Source: Pseudomonas wuhanensis
GTDB lineage: Bacteria; Pseudomonadota; Gammaproteobacteria; Pseudomonadales; Pseudomonadaceae
Assembly: GCF_030687395.1 (NCBI RefSeq)
Contig: NZ_CP117430.1
Coordinates: 2,232,001-2,296,000, forward strand
Reading direction: 5' to 3'
DNA: 64,000 bases
Numbering within the stretch: position 1 is the first letter of the stretch; each line of letters starts with the position of its first letter. A model generated the notes under the pieces. It was not told the DNA's origin. It made no database searches and saw nothing but the letters and a program-made list of their open reading frames with translations. Positions 19,999-29,686 of this stretch are shown here, in pieces. The position numbers and the translations under genes are program-made.

Positions 19999-21036
19999 AT
20001 GCCACAAGCATTGACCCTCAACCAGCGTATCGTCCTGGTGTCTCGCCCGGTGGGCGCGCCGACACCGGAGAATTTCCGCCTGGAGCGGGTAGCGCTGCCA
20101 GACCTGGCCGACGATCAGATACTGCTCAAGACGCTTTATCTGTCGCTGGATCCCTACATGCGCGGTCGTATGAGTGACGCGCCGTCCTACGCTGCACCGG
20201 TAGAAATCGACGAGGTGATGACCGGTGGGGCTGTCAGTCGTGTCGAACGTTCGCTGCATCCGAAATTCCATGAGGGTGATCTGGTGGTCGGCGTTACGGG
20301 ATGGCAAAGCCACAGCATCAGTGACGGGCGCAACATCATTCCGATCCCGTCCGGGCTACAAAGTCCGTCGATGGCCCTGGGTGTACTGGGCATGCCCGGC
20401 ATGACCGCCTACATGGGGTTGATGGACATCGGGCAGCCCAAGGAAGGCGAAACCCTGGTGGTAGCGGCTGCGTCCGGCGCGGTGGGTTCGGTGGTCGGCC
20501 AAGTGGCGAAGATCAAGGGCTTGCGAGTGGTCGGTGTGGCCGGTGGCGCGGAAAAATGCCGCTATGTGGTTGAGGAGCTGGGCTTCGATGCCTGCATCGA
20601 CCACAAGCGCCCGGACTTCGCCGAGGAGTTGGCGTTGGCCTGCTTCAAAGGCGTCGATATCTACTTTGAAAACGTCGGTGGCAAGGTGTTCGATGCGGTG
20701 CTGCCGCTGCTCAACCCCAAGGCGCGGATTCCTCTTTGCGGTCTGATTGCGTCCTACAACGCCCATGAAGCGCCGAGCGGGCCAGATCGTTTGCCACAAT
20801 TGCAGCGCACGCTGCTGACCAAGCGGGTGCGGATTCAGGGCTTCATTGTGTTCGACGACTACGGCGACCGTCAGCCAGAATTCATCAGTGCCATGGCGCC
20901 GTGGGTGCGTGACGGCAAGGTGAAATTCCGTGAGGACGTGGTCGACGGCCTGGAGAACGCGCCTCAGGCCTTCATCGGTCTGCTGGAGGGGCGCAACTTT
21001 GGCAAACTGGTAGTGCGGGTTGCGCGGACTGAATAA
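19999..21036 (+). CDS. NADP-dependent medium-chain oxidoreductase (zinc-free MDR family)
   Basis: The 345-residue protein matches the leukotriene-B4 dehydrogenase/curcumin reductase-like branch of medium-chain reductases, which reduce enone double bonds with NADPH. The N-terminal half is the GroES-like domain (YLSLDPYMRGRMSD). The Rossmann part has VVAAASGAVGSVVGQVAKIKG, which binds NADP, and VDIYFENVGG. The start at 19999 has AAGGAG nine bases upstream; upstream in-frame codons run back into a REP and are not coding. The physiological substrate is unknown. Confidence 0.9.
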   Translation: MPQALTLNQRIVLVSRPVGAPTPENFRLERVALPDLADDQILLKTLYLSLDPYMRGRMSDAPSYAAPVEIDEVMTGGAVSRVERSLHPKFHEGDLVVGVTGWQSHSISDGRNIIPIPSGLQSPSMALGVLGMPGMTAYMGLMDIGQPKEGETLVVAAASGAVGSVVGQVAKIKGLRVVGVAGGAEKCRYVVEELGFDACIDHKRPDFAEELALACFKGVDIYFENVGGKVFDAVLPLLNPKARIPLCGLIASYNAHEAPSGPDRLPQLQRTLLTKRVRIQGFIVFDDYGDRQPEFISAMAPWVRDGKVKFREDVVDGLENAPQAFIGLLEGRNFGKLVVRVARTE

Positions 21037-21110
21037 TTGACGGTGCTATTTGACGCTAAACAGAGGCGCGGGTATAAACCGCGTCTCGTTGTTATGTCGG
21101 ACTTTTCTCC

Positions 21111-21713
21111 ATGAGCTTCAGCCCTTTGATTCGCCAACTGATCGATGCCCTGCGAATTTTACCGGGTGTGGGTCAGAAAACTGCCCAGCGCATGGCGTTG
21201 CAACTGCTTGAGCGTGATCGCAGCGGCGGTTCGCGATTGGCCCAGGCGCTGAGCCAGGCCATGGAAGGGGTGGGCCACTGCCGCTTGTGCCGCACGCTGA
21301 CCGAAGACGATCTGTGCCCGCAATGCGCTGACCCGCGCCGAGACGACACTTTGCTGTGTGTGGTGGAAGGTCCGATGGATGTTTACGCGGTGGAGCAGAC
21401 CGGTTTCCGCGGTCGCTACTTCGTGCTCAAAGGCCATCTGTCGCCCCTCGACGGGTTGGGGCCGGACGCCATCGGTATTCCCCAATTGATGGCGCGGATC
21501 GAAGAGGCGGGCACGTTCACCGAAGTCATCCTCGCCACTAACCCGACGGTGGAAGGCGAGGCCACGGCGCATTACATCGCCCAGTTGCTCAGCAACAAAG
21601 GCTTGATCGCATCACGCATCGCTCATGGCGTGCCGTTGGGCGGTGAGCTGGAACTGGTGGACGGCGGGACATTGGCGCATTCGTTTGCCGGGCGTAAGCC
21701 GATTGCCTTGTAG
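21111..21713 (+). CDS. recR: Recombination protein RecR
   Basis: RecR works with RecO and RecF to load RecA at gaps. The 200-residue protein has the N-terminal helix-hairpin-helix ([16 protein letters not shown]), a C4 zinc finger ([16 protein letters not shown], about residues 57-72), the Toprim motif ([15 protein letters not shown]) and a C-terminal Walker-like region. The length is typical. In this genome two genes and a REP follow ybaB before normal dnaX-ybaB-recR order resumes: the MDR oxidoreductase separates ybaB from recR. Confidence 0.97.
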   Translation: MSFSPLIRQLIDALRILPGVGQKTAQRMALQLLERDRSGGSRLAQALSQAMEGVGHCRLCRTLTEDDLCPQCADPRRDDTLLCVVEGPMDVYAVEQTGFRGRYFVLKGHLSPLDGLGPDAIGIPQLMARIEEAGTFTEVILATNPTVEGEATAHYIAQLLSNKGLIASRIAHGVPLGGELELVDGGTLAHSFAGRKPIAL

Positions 21714-21723
21714 TGTCTGAACA

Positions 21724-21746
21724 GGCCTCTTCGCGGGCAAGCCTCG
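21724..21746. repeat. Half REP remnant
   Basis: GCCTCTTCGCGGGCAAGCCT is a single truncated REP arm between recR and the acyl-CoA dehydrogenase gene; no inverted partner is nearby. Confidence 0.6.
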
Positions 21747-21826
21747 GTCAATCTGATTCACACAACTCTATTGAAAACCAAGCAAGCGCTCGGTTAACTT
21801 CACTGAACCTTCAGTGGAGCTCGCCG

Positions 21827-22975
21827 ATGCCTGCCTTTCAGGAATACTTCGACCCCAGCCACCAATTGGTCCGCGATAGTGTCAGACGTTTCGTCGAGCG
21901 CGAGATTCTTCCGGGCATCGATCAGTGGGAAGAAGCCGAAAGCTTCCCCCGTGAGCTCTACCTCAAGGCCGGCGCGGCGGGGATTCTGGGCATTGGTTAT
22001 CCCGAAGCCTTGGGCGGCAGTCACGAAGGCGATGTGTTCGCCAAGATCGCCGCCAGTGAAGAGCTGATGCGCTGTGGTTCCGGTGGTCTGGTCGCGGGGC
22101 TGGGCTCGCTGGACATTGGTTTGCCGCCGATCCTCAAATGGGCCAGGCCCGAAGTCCGCGATCGCGTTGTGCCTCAGGTGCTGGCAGGCGAGAAGATCAG
22201 TGCCCTGGCCGTCACCGAGCCCAGCGGCGGCTCCGACGTCGCCAACCTGCAAACCCGCGCCGTACGTGACGGCGACTCTTACCGGGTCAGCGGCAGCAAA
22301 ACCTTCATCACCAGCGGCGTTCGTGCGGATTTCTACACCGTCGCGGTGCGCACCGGCGAGCCGGGTTTTGGCGGCATCAGTTTGTTGCTGATCGAGAAGG
22401 GCACGCCCGGGTTCACCGTCGGTCGTCAGTTGAAGAAAATGGGCTGGTGGGCGTCGGACACCGCCGAGCTGTTTTTCGATGATTGCCGGGTGCCGGTGAA
22501 CCATTTGATCGGGGCCGAGAACATGGGCTTCGCCTGCATCATGGGCAACTTCCAGAGCGAGCGTCTGGCCTTGGCGCTGATGGCCAACATGACCGCGCAG
22601 TTGGCGCTGGAGGAGAGCCTGAATTGGGCTCGTCAGCGTGAAGCCTTTGGCAAACCCATCGGCAAATTCCAGGTGCTCAAGCACCGTCTCGCGGAAATGG
22701 CCACGGCGCTGGAGGTGTCACGGGAGTTCACCTACCGCCAGGCGGCGAAAATGGCCGCGGGGCAGAGTGTGATCAAGGAGATTTCCATGGCCAAGAATTT
22801 TGCTACCGACACGGCGGACCGCATTACCAGCGATGCGGTGCAGATTCTGGGTGGTTTGGGTTACATGCGCGAGAGTCTGGTGGAACGGCTGTATCGGGAT
22901 AACCGGATTCTGTCGATCGGTGGGGGGACGCGGGAAGTGATGAACGAGATCATCAGTAAGCAAATGGGGCTTTGA
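21827..22975 (+). CDS. Acyl-CoA dehydrogenase
   Basis: This 382-residue flavoenzyme catalyses alpha,beta-dehydrogenation of an acyl-CoA. It begins MPAFQEYFDPSHQLVRDSV and contains the FAD/substrate loops VTEPSGGSDVANL and FITSGVRADFYTVAVRT. The common catalytic Glu before GT near the C terminus is replaced (SIGGGTREV). A Glu pair at 262-263 in LEESLNWARQREAFGKPIG aligns with the base used by long-chain and isovaleryl-CoA dehydrogenases. The start at 21827 follows GTGGAG; the longer frame from a GTG overlapping the recR stop runs through a REP remnant and is unlikely. Chain-length preference is not determined; related pseudomonad enzymes act on branched or medium-chain CoA esters. Confidence 0.92.
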   Translation: MPAFQEYFDPSHQLVRDSVRRFVEREILPGIDQWEEAESFPRELYLKAGAAGILGIGYPEALGGSHEGDVFAKIAASEELMRCGSGGLVAGLGSLDIGLPPILKWARPEVRDRVVPQVLAGEKISALAVTEPSGGSDVANLQTRAVRDGDSYRVSGSKTFITSGVRADFYTVAVRTGEPGFGGISLLLIEKGTPGFTVGRQLKKMGWWASDTAELFFDDCRVPVNHLIGAENMGFACIMGNFQSERLALALMANMTAQLALEESLNWARQREAFGKPIGKFQVLKHRLAEMATALEVSREFTYRQAAKMAAGQSVIKEISMAKNFATDTADRITSDAVQILGGLGYMRESLVERLYRDNRILSIGGGTREVMNEIISKQMGL

Positions 22976-22993
22976 GTTTTTGCGGTGTTGCGG

Positions 22994-23099
22994 CTGACGC
23001 CATCGCGGGCAAGCCCGCTCCCATGGGATTGTCGTTAAATGCAAATTTTGCATACGACAAAAATCACTGTGGGAGCGGGCTTGCCCGCGATGGCGTCAG
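22994..23099. repeat. REP pair (REPIN), long perfect arms
   Basis: CTGACGCCATCGCGGGCAAG and CCCGCTCCCA are mirrored at the other end by TGGGAGCGGGCTTGCCCGCG followed by ATGGCGTCAG. It lies between the convergent acyl-CoA dehydrogenase and apt genes, where it may also stop transcription. Confidence 0.92.
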
Positions 23100-23111
23100 T
23101 ACAGACGCGGC

Positions 23112-23660
23112 TTATTTATCCGTAAGGGCAAACTGCGTCAGGCAGAAAGTAGGAATCCCCATATCCTCCAACCGCTGCGAACCACCCAGCTCCGGCAAAT
23201 CAATAATCGCCGCCGCTTCATGCACCCGCGCGCCCATGCGCCGAATCAGGTTCCCCGCCGCGATCAGCGTGCCGCCAGTGGCGATCAGGTCATCGAACAT
23301 CACCACCGCATCACCCTCACACAGGCTGTCGGCATGGACTTCGAGAAAGGCTTCGCCGTACTCGGTCTGATAACCCTCGGCCAGCACGTCGGCCGGTAAT
23401 TTGCCCTGTTTGCGGAACAGCACCAGCGGTTTGTTCAACTGATAGGCCAGGATTGAACCGATCAGGAAGCCACGGGCATCCATGGCGCCGATGTGGGTGA
23501 AGTCGGCTTCGACGTAACGATGGGCAAAGCTGTCCATCACCAGGCGCAGGGCAGTAGGAGATTGGAACAACGGGGTGATATCGCGAAAGATCACGCCCGG
23601 CTTGGGGAAGTCGATCACGGGGCGGATCAAGGATTTGATGTCGAAGGAGTCGAAGACCAT
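23112..23660 (-). CDS. apt: Adenine phosphoribosyltransferase
   Basis: Apt salvages adenine to AMP using PRPP. The 182-residue protein starts [22 protein letters not shown] and has the PRPP-binding motif [17 protein letters not shown] (about residues 118-134) typical of type I phosphoribosyltransferases. The length is normal. It is the last gene of this minus-strand stretch, downstream of anr. Confidence 0.96.
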   Translation of the reverse strand: MVFDSFDIKSLIRPVIDFPKPGVIFRDITPLFQSPTALRLVMDSFAHRYVEADFTHIGAMDARGFLIGSILAYQLNKPLVLFRKQGKLPADVLAEGYQTEYGEAFLEVHADSLCEGDAVVMFDDLIATGGTLIAAGNLIRRMGARVHEAAAIIDLPELGGSQRLEDMGIPTFCLTQFALTDK

Positions 23661-23739
23661 CGTCGAAGTGTCCTGGCGGGCTGCAAACGTCGCAGTATAA
23701 CGGCGGCTGAACCGTTTCGCTCAGCCGCAATCGTTGCTA

Positions 23740-24474
23740 TCAGCCTTCGAGCGAACCGCCGGCCAGGGCGCAGAGCTGGATCGGATCAAGGATGTGGATT
23801 TCCTTGCCCTCGGCGGCAATCAGTTCGTTTTGCTGGAAGCGGGTGAACACCCGGGACACGGTTTCCACTGCCAGGCCCAGGTAATTGCCGATTTCGTTGC
23901 GCGACATGCTCAACCGGAACTGGTTGGCCGAGAAGCCCCGGGCGCGGAAACGTGCCGACAGGTTGACCAGGAAAGTGGCGATGCGCTCGTCGGCGGTTTT
24001 CTTCGACAGCAGCAACATCATTTGCTGATCGTCGCGAATCTCGCGGCTCATCACCCGCATCAACTGACGACGCAGTTGTGGCAGTTGCAGGGCCAGTTCG
24101 TCGAGGCGATCGAAAGGAATTTCGCACACCGAGGTGGTTTCCAGGGCTTGCGCCGAGACCGGGTGCTTTTCAGTGTCCATGCCCGACAGGCCGACCAGTT
24201 CACTCGGCAAATGGAAGCCAGTGAGCTGCTCTTCACCAGCATCGCTCAGGCTGAAAGTCTTCAGGGCGCCGGAGCGTACTGCATAAACGGAATCGAACGT
24301 GTCGCCCTGGCGAAACAGGAACTCGCCTTTTTTCAGCGGGCGACCACGTTTGACGATATCGTCCAGCGCATCCATGTCTTCCAGATTCAGAGAAAGTGGC
24401 AGGCAGAGAGGGGCCAGGCTGCAATCCTTGCAATGGGCCTGGCTATGAGCGCGCAACTTTACTGGCTCGGACAT
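23740..24474 (-). CDS. anr: Anr, oxygen-sensing FNR-type transcriptional regulator
   Basis: Anr carries an oxygen-labile 4Fe-4S cluster and activates anaerobic and microaerobic genes at TTGAT-N4-ATCAA sites. The 244-residue protein has the N-terminal cluster cysteines ([11 protein letters not shown], Cys15, 18 and 24) and a further cysteine in TSVCEIPF, a cyclic-nucleotide-like beta roll, a dimer helix, and the recognition helix [18 protein letters not shown] chose 24474 because [12 protein letters not shown] is the family start; the longer frame has no supporting signal. It lies next to hemN and the cco genes, which it is known to control in pseudomonads. Confidence 0.96.
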   Translation of the reverse strand: MSEPVKLRAHSQAHCKDCSLAPLCLPLSLNLEDMDALDDIVKRGRPLKKGEFLFRQGDTFDSVYAVRSGALKTFSLSDAGEEQLTGFHLPSELVGLSGMDTEKHPVSAQALETTSVCEIPFDRLDELALQLPQLRRQLMRVMSREIRDDQQMMLLLSKKTADERIATFLVNLSARFRARGFSANQFRLSMSRNEIGNYLGLAVETVSRVFTRFQQNELIAAEGKEIHILDPIQLCALAGGSLEG

Positions 24475-24602
24475 TTCTTCAATCCTTGTGGGAAAACACA
24501 CATAAGACGTAAGGGTAACCCACCGGAGGACATTCAGGCACGCGGCGATTTTGTCGCAGGGTCGTAAAATCAGCGTTTCGCAGGCTGGCCATGAGCTGAT
24601 GG

Positions 24603-25985
24603 CTAGATAACCCGTGAAAACCGCTGGCGATTTTGTTGTTCCAGGTGCGCGTCGAACACCATGCACACCGAACGCACCAGCAATCGTCCGGCAGGCAGTA
24701 CGGTAATCCGTTCGTTATCCAGTTCGATCAGTCCGTCGTCGGCCATTCCCTGCAACTGTGGCCAGAGTTCGCCGAAGTAACCCTGAAAGTCGATGTTGAA
24801 GGCTTGTTCGATCTGGGCGAATTCCAGGTTGAAATGGCAGATCAGTTGCTGGATGACCGCACGTCGCAGGTGGTCATCGGTGTTGCACAGCAGACCACGA
24901 CTGGTGGCCAGCTGTGCGCTGGCCAACGCATTCTGGTACTGATTCAGGTCGCTGCTGTTCTGGCAGTACAAATCGCCGATCTGGCTGATGGCCGATACCC
25001 CCAGGCCGATCAAATCGCAATGACCGTGGGTGGTATAGCCCTGGAAGTTACGTTGCAGGGTCGATTCTTCCTGAGCAATCGCCAATTCATCATCGGGCAG
25101 GGCGAAATGGTCCATGCCGATGTAGCGGTAACCGGCGGCCGTCAGTTGTTCGATGGTGCGCTGGAGCATTTCCAGCTTCTGTGCCGGTGCCGGTAGATCC
25201 TGGTCGTTGATCCGCCGTTGCGGCATGAAGCGCTCCGGCAGATGGGCGTAGTTGAACACCGAGAGTCGGTCCGGTTGCAGGCTGATGACTTCGTCGATGG
25301 TGCGGGCGAAGTTCTCGGGCGTCTGCTTCGGCAGGCCGTAGATCAGATCGATGTTGATCGAGCGAAATTGCAGGGTTCGGGCGGCGTCGATCACCGCTCG
25401 GGTTTCTTCCAGGCTTTGCAGACGATTGACCGCCCGTTGCACCGCCGGGTCGAGGTCTTGCAGGCCGATGCTGACCCGGTTGAAGCCCAGTTCCCGGAGC
25501 AGACCCATGGTCGACCAGTCGGCCTCGCGAGGGTCGATCTCGATGCCGTAGTCGCCGGAATCGTCGTCCAGCAAATTGAAATGCTTGCGCAGTTGAGCCA
25601 TCAACTGGCGCAGTTCGTCGTGGCTGAGAAAGGTCGGCGTGCCGCCGCCGAAATGCAGTTGCTCGACTTTCTGCGAGGGGTCGAGGTGGCAGGCAATCAA
25701 CTGGATTTCCTGTTCCAGGCGCTGCAAATAGGGCAGGGCGCGGCCGCGGTCCTTGGTGATGACTTTGTTGCAGGCGCAGTAGTAGCAAATGTTCGCGCAG
25801 AACGGCACGTGCACATACAGCGACAGCGGCCGCAGGGCCTTGCGGCTGTCGCGAAGGGCATGAAACAGGTCGAAGGTGCCGACCTGGCTGTCGAATTGCA
25901 CGGCGGTCGGGTACGAGGTGTAGCGCGGTCCCGCCAGGTCATAACGGCGGATCAGATCTGTGTCCCAACGAATGGCGTCGAGCAT
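24603..25985 (-). CDS. hemN: Oxygen-independent coproporphyrinogen III oxidase
   Basis: HemN is a radical-SAM enzyme that converts coproporphyrinogen III to protoporphyrinogen IX without oxygen, for heme synthesis at low oxygen. The 460-residue protein has the cluster motif [15 protein letters not shown] (about residues 61-75), the SAM motif [11 protein letters not shown] and [11 protein letters not shown]. The length is that of true HemN rather than the shorter HemW. A perfect Anr box lies 72 bases upstream of the start, so it is probably induced as oxygen falls. Heme supply also serves the cbb3 oxidases upstream. Confidence 0.97.
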   Translation of the reverse strand: MLDAIRWDTDLIRRYDLAGPRYTSYPTAVQFDSQVGTFDLFHALRDSRKALRPLSLYVHVPFCANICYYCACNKVITKDRGRALPYLQRLEQEIQLIACHLDPSQKVEQLHFGGGTPTFLSHDELRQLMAQLRKHFNLLDDDSGDYGIEIDPREADWSTMGLLRELGFNRVSIGLQDLDPAVQRAVNRLQSLEETRAVIDAARTLQFRSINIDLIYGLPKQTPENFARTIDEVISLQPDRLSVFNYAHLPERFMPQRRINDQDLPAPAQKLEMLQRTIEQLTAAGYRYIGMDHFALPDDELAIAQEESTLQRNFQGYTTHGHCDLIGLGVSAISQIGDLYCQNSSDLNQYQNALASAQLATSRGLLCNTDDHLRRAVIQQLICHFNLEFAQIEQAFNIDFQGYFGELWPQLQGMADDGLIELDNERITVLPAGRLLVRSVCMVFDAHLEQQNRQRFSRVI

Positions 25986-26049
25986 GCGGGCATTCCCCCG
26001 GATAGGCTGGCAGTGTGGGCGAGTCTAGGGGGAAGTGCGGTGGGGCATC

Positions 26050-26063
26050 TTGATTTGCATCAA
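26050..26063 (-). promoter_or_regulatory. Anr box upstream of hemN (perfect match)
   Basis: TTGATTTGCATCAA is an exact match to TTGAT-N4-ATCAA, centred about 71 bases before the hemN start codon. The regulator gene anr is the next gene downstream of hemN. Confidence 0.9.
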
Positions 26064-26100
26064 GGGTCATTCGGTCGGGAGTTGTGTTGCAGGTAGGCCG

Positions 26101-26174
26101 CCTTCGCGAGCAAGCCCGCCCACATTGGATTTGTGTACGCCGCAACCCCCCTGTGGGAGCGGGCTTGCTCGCGC
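26101..26174. repeat. REP pair (REPIN), one arm with a 3-base loss
   Basis: CCTTCGCGAGCAAGCCCGCC followed by CACA lacks the usual CTC seen in its partner CTGTGGGAGCGGGCTTGCTC followed by GCG. It lies between the SafE-family gene and hemN. Confidence 0.85.
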
Positions 26175-26183
26175 ACCGCCGAT

Positions 26184-26867
26184 CTAATGCCCCATGAGCC
26201 AATGCTGATGCGGCCCCGGCAAGGTCCAGATGCCGAACACTATCACCAGCAAACCGCCGGTCATACGCACGCTGCGTTTGCGCAACAGCGCCGTGACGCG
26301 CTCGGCCGCCAGCCCTGTGGCGAGCAGCACCGGCCAGGTGCCCAGCCCGAATGCCAGCATCAGCAACGCACTGTCCAGGGCATTGCCCTGGCTCGCCGAC
26401 CACAGCAATGTGCTGTAAACCAGCCCACACGGCAGCCAGCCCCACAGTGCGCCCAGCAGCAGGGCACGGGGCAGGTTCGACACCGGCAACAGTTTGTTGG
26501 CCACCGGCTGGATATGCCGCCACAGGCCGCGACCGAGGCTTTCGATGCGGGTCAGGCCGCTCCACCAGCCGGCCAGGTACAGGCCCATGGCGATCAACAG
26601 CAATCCGGCGAGGATGCGCATGAACATTGCCGCCGGACTATTGGCCACGGCCCAGCCGGCCAGGCCGATCAGCAGGCCGGCAGCGGCGTAGCTGAGAATT
26701 CGCCCCAGGTTGTAAGCCAGCAACAATCGAAAGCGTCGGCTGCGTTGTTCCTTGGGGATCGCCAGGGTCAGCGCGCCCATCAATCCGCCGCACATGCCCA
26801 GGCAATGCCCGCCACCGAGCAGGCCGAGGATCAGCGCAGACACCAGCAGTGGCGCCAACTCAAGCAT
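26184..26867 (-). CDS. Sulfite exporter TauE/SafE family membrane protein linked to cbb3 assembly
   Basis: This 227-residue inner-membrane protein has about six hydrophobic segments. It begins MLELAPLLVSALILGLLGGGHCLGMCGGLMGAL; the GHCxGMCGG motif is characteristic of this branch, and its Cys/Met/His content would suit copper handling. Genes of this kind commonly lie next to ccoS and ccoI. Its start overlaps the end of ccoS by 8 bases, so it is in the ccoGHIS operon. A role in cbb3 oxidase copper delivery is inference from position. Confidence 0.88.
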   Translation of the reverse strand: MLELAPLLVSALILGLLGGGHCLGMCGGLMGALTLAIPKEQRSRRFRLLLAYNLGRILSYAAAGLLIGLAGWAVANSPAAMFMRILAGLLLIAMGLYLAGWWSGLTRIESLGRGLWRHIQPVANKLLPVSNLPRALLLGALWGWLPCGLVYSTLLWSASQGNALDSALLMLAFGLGTWPVLLATGLAAERVTALLRKRSVRMTGGLLVIVFGIWTLPGPHQHWLMGH

Positions 26868-27078
26868 GGGGCGGCGCCTTGTCGTCCGGTTTGGCCGGCT
26901 GGCCGCTGGCCTCGTCGACCGCTGCCTTGTGGTTCGGGTCCTGATCGTCGAACAGGATGCTGTGGGCCGGGCCGTCGAGGTCGTCGTACTGACCGCTGTC
27001 GACCGCCCAGAAGAAGATATAGATAGCGATGGCCACGATCAGCAGCGCGGCCGGGATCATCACGTAGAGAGCTGGCAT
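26860..27078 (-). CDS. ccoS: cbb3 oxidase maturation protein CcoS
   Basis: The 72-residue protein has one N-terminal membrane helix (MPALYVMIPAALLIVAIAIY), followed by the conserved FFWAVDSGQYDDLDGPA and a hydrophilic tail. CcoS is needed for inserting cofactors into the CcoN subunit of cbb3 oxidase. It lies 22 bases after ccoI and overlaps the next gene. The length and motif leave little doubt. Confidence 0.95.
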   Translation of the reverse strand: MPALYVMIPAALLIVAIAIYIFFWAVDSGQYDDLDGPAHSILFDDQDPNHKAAVDEASGQPAKPDDKAPPHA

Positions 27079-27100
27079 CTGGACTCCATGCCCGCGCGGC

Positions 27101-29551
27101 TCAGGCCGGCAGCGGGCGGGTTTCTGGCGTGGTGCGAGCAGCCGGCGCGCTCGGCAGGCGAGTCAGGCGCAGGGCATTCAGCACCACGGTCAACGAACTG
27201 ATCGACATGCCGACCGCGGCCCATACCGGAGTGATCCAGCCGAGGGCAGCGAACGGCAGCATGAGGCCATTGTACAGCGCTGCCCACAGCAAGTTCTCGA
27301 TGATGACCCGACGGGTGCGCCGGGCCAGACTGAAGGCTTGCACCAGCGCATCGAGGCGGTTCGACAGCAACACCGCGTCGGCACTGGTTTTCGCCAGATC
27401 GGTGGCCGAACCCATCGCCACGCTGATGTCGGCGGCGGCCAGCACCGGCACATCGTTGACCCCGTCACCGAGCATCAACACCTTGCGGCCTTCCCTGTGC
27501 AGCTGTTGCAGGACCTGCAATTTATCGTCCGGACGCAAACCGCCACGGGCCTCGTCGATGCCCAATTCGGCAGCGACGCTGGCAACCATCGGTGAGCTGT
27601 CGCCGGACAGCAGCAACGTGCGCCAGCCGCGAGCTTTGCATGCTGCAAGCAGGGCGGGCGCGTCGGCGCGCAAACGGTCGTCGAGCACGAACCACGTCAG
27701 CGGCCCTTGGCTGTCGCCGAGCAGCAGCCATTGGCCGGGCTCATCGGGCATTATCGGCACTTGAGCGCCGCTGAGTTCGCAGACAAACCCCGGTTGGCCA
27801 ATGCGCAGGCGTTGTGCGCCGACCAACCCCTCAAGACCCAGGCCCGGTGTACTGTGAACTTCCTCGGCGGCCAGCGGCGCGCGACCAAAAGCCCGGGCAA
27901 TCGGGTGTTCGGAGCGGTTTTCCAATGCGGCGGCGAGGCTCAGGCATTGATCGCTGGTCAGGGTCCCAAGCGGCCGGATCGAACGCAAGGCCAGGCGACC
28001 TTCGGTGAGGGTGCCGGTCTTGTCGAAAATCACCGTGTCGATCTGGTTCAGGCCTTCCAGCACATGGCCGCGCGTCAACAAAAGACCGAGCTTATGCAGC
28101 GTGCCGGTGGCGGCGGTGAGGGCGGTTGGCGTGGCCAGCGACAAGGCACACGGGCATGTGGCAACCAGCATCGCCAGGACAATCCAGAACGCTCGCGAAG
28201 AATCCAGCTCCCACCAGAGCAGGCCGATGGCGGCCACTGCGATAAGCGTCAGCAGTAAAAACCACTGCGCGGCGCGGTCGGCGATTTCCGCCAGTCGCGG
28301 CTTTTCGGCCTGGGCGCGATCCAGCAGGCGGACGATGGCTGACAGGCGTGTGTCCTGGCCCAACGCCAGGATTTCCACGGTCAGCGCGCCTTCGACGTTC
28401 AAGGTGCCGGCGGTGACGGCGTCGCCCGGGGTTCGTGGTTGGGGCAGGTATTCGCCGGTAAGCACGGATTCATCGATGCTCGACTGGCCGTCGAGGATCT
28501 TGCCGTCGGCCGGCAGGATCGCGCCGGGGTGCACCAGCACCTGATCGCCCACGCGCAGTTCGCTGAGCAGGATCCGCTCGCTCTGGCCGTCAGCACTCAG
28601 CCGCAGGCAGGAGGCGGGCAGCAGATTGACCAGCTGTGCGGTCGCGGCGGCGGTGCGTTCCCGGGCACGACGTTCCAGATAACGCCCGGCCAGCAGGAAC
28701 AGTGCAAACATTCCCACCGCATCGAAATACAGCTCGCCGACCCCGGTGATCGAGGTCCAGATCCCGGCGAGATAGGCACTGCCAATCGCCAGCGACACCG
28801 AGACGTCCATGGTCAGGTGACGGGTGCGCAGATCGCGCATCGCGCCCTTGAAGAACGGCGCGCAGCTGTAAAACACGATCGGGGTGGTCAGAAACAGCGC
28901 GACCCAGCGCAGGATGGTGTGCAGCTCGGGGCTGAGGTCGATGTTGAATTCCGGCCAGGTGGCCATCGTTGCCATCATCGCCTGGAACCACAGCAGCCCG
29001 GCGACCCCGAGTTGACGCAGGGCCAGGCGGTTTTCGCTGGCCAGTTGTTCACTGGCGCGGTCGGCCTGATAAGGGTGGGCGGCGTAACCGATGTGGCGCA
29101 ATTCGCTGAGCACTTGGCTCAAGGGCAATTGCGCGTCGGCCCAGCGCACATGCAGGCGATGGTTGGACAGGTTCAGGCGTGCTTCGGCCACCGCCGGCAA
29201 GGCGCGCAGGTGTTTCTCGATCAACCAGCCGCAGGCGGCGCAACTGATGCCTTCCATCAGCAGGGTGGTTTCGGCGAGTTCGCCTTCGTGGCGGACAAAG
29301 GGTTGCTGCACATCGGCGCGATCATACAGCGCCAACTCGTCCACCAGTTGCACTGGCAAGGCTTCGGGGTTGGCCGAGGCTTCGCTGCGATGCTGGTAAT
29401 AACTTTCCAGCCCACCGGCCACGATGGCTTCTGCAACCGCCTGGCAACCCGGGCAGCAGAACTCGCGGGTATCCCCGAGGACGGCGGCGGTAAAGCGGCT
29501 ACCGGCCGGGACGGGCAGGGCGCAGTGGTAGCAGGGGGTTGGAGTGGTCAT
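27101..29551 (-). CDS. ccoI: Copper-translocating P1B-type ATPase CcoI
   Basis: CcoI moves copper across the inner membrane for the binuclear centre of cbb3 oxidase. The 816-residue protein begins with a cysteine-rich zinc-ribbon-like N terminus (CYHC...CCPGC), then a heavy-metal domain (SCAACGWLIEKHL), about eight membrane helices with the CPC motif (VATCPCALSLATP), the phosphorylation site DKTGTLTEG, SEHPIARAF and GDGVNDVPVLAAAD. I chose 29551, where MTTPTPCYHC starts; the frame extends to 29578 without support. It stands in the ccoGHIS order. Confidence 0.96.
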   Translation of the reverse strand: MTTPTPCYHCALPVPAGSRFTAAVLGDTREFCCPGCQAVAEAIVAGGLESYYQHRSEASANPEALPVQLVDELALYDRADVQQPFVRHEGELAETTLLMEGISCAACGWLIEKHLRALPAVAEARLNLSNHRLHVRWADAQLPLSQVLSELRHIGYAAHPYQADRASEQLASENRLALRQLGVAGLLWFQAMMATMATWPEFNIDLSPELHTILRWVALFLTTPIVFYSCAPFFKGAMRDLRTRHLTMDVSVSLAIGSAYLAGIWTSITGVGELYFDAVGMFALFLLAGRYLERRARERTAAATAQLVNLLPASCLRLSADGQSERILLSELRVGDQVLVHPGAILPADGKILDGQSSIDESVLTGEYLPQPRTPGDAVTAGTLNVEGALTVEILALGQDTRLSAIVRLLDRAQAEKPRLAEIADRAAQWFLLLTLIAVAAIGLLWWELDSSRAFWIVLAMLVATCPCALSLATPTALTAATGTLHKLGLLLTRGHVLEGLNQIDTVIFDKTGTLTEGRLALRSIRPLGTLTSDQCLSLAAALENRSEHPIARAFGRAPLAAEEVHSTPGLGLEGLVGAQRLRIGQPGFVCELSGAQVPIMPDEPGQWLLLGDSQGPLTWFVLDDRLRADAPALLAACKARGWRTLLLSGDSSPMVASVAAELGIDEARGGLRPDDKLQVLQQLHREGRKVLMLGDGVNDVPVLAAADISVAMGSATDLAKTSADAVLLSNRLDALVQAFSLARRTRRVIIENLLWAALYNGLMLPFAALGWITPVWAAVGMSISSLTVVLNALRLTRLPSAPAARTTPETRPLPA

Positions 29552-29566
29552 GAGGCGTAGTCCGAT

Positions 29567-29676
29567 GATCGTTCCCACGCTCTGCGTGGGAATGCCTCCC
29601 CGGACGCTCCGCGTCCGCTTCGGCTGGGACGCGGAGCGTCCCTGGCTGCGTTCCCACGCAGAGCGTGGGAACGATC
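29567..29676. repeat. Long intergenic palindrome, GTTCCCACGCTCTGCGTGG family (copy 2)
   Basis: The element runs from GATCGTTCCCACGCTC to GAGCGTGGGAACGATC over 110 bases, with internal palindromes around GGACGCTCCGCGTCC. It lies between ccoH and ccoI inside the operon, so it is probably transcribed. Confidence 0.88.
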
Positions 29677-29686
29677 AGGGTAAGGC

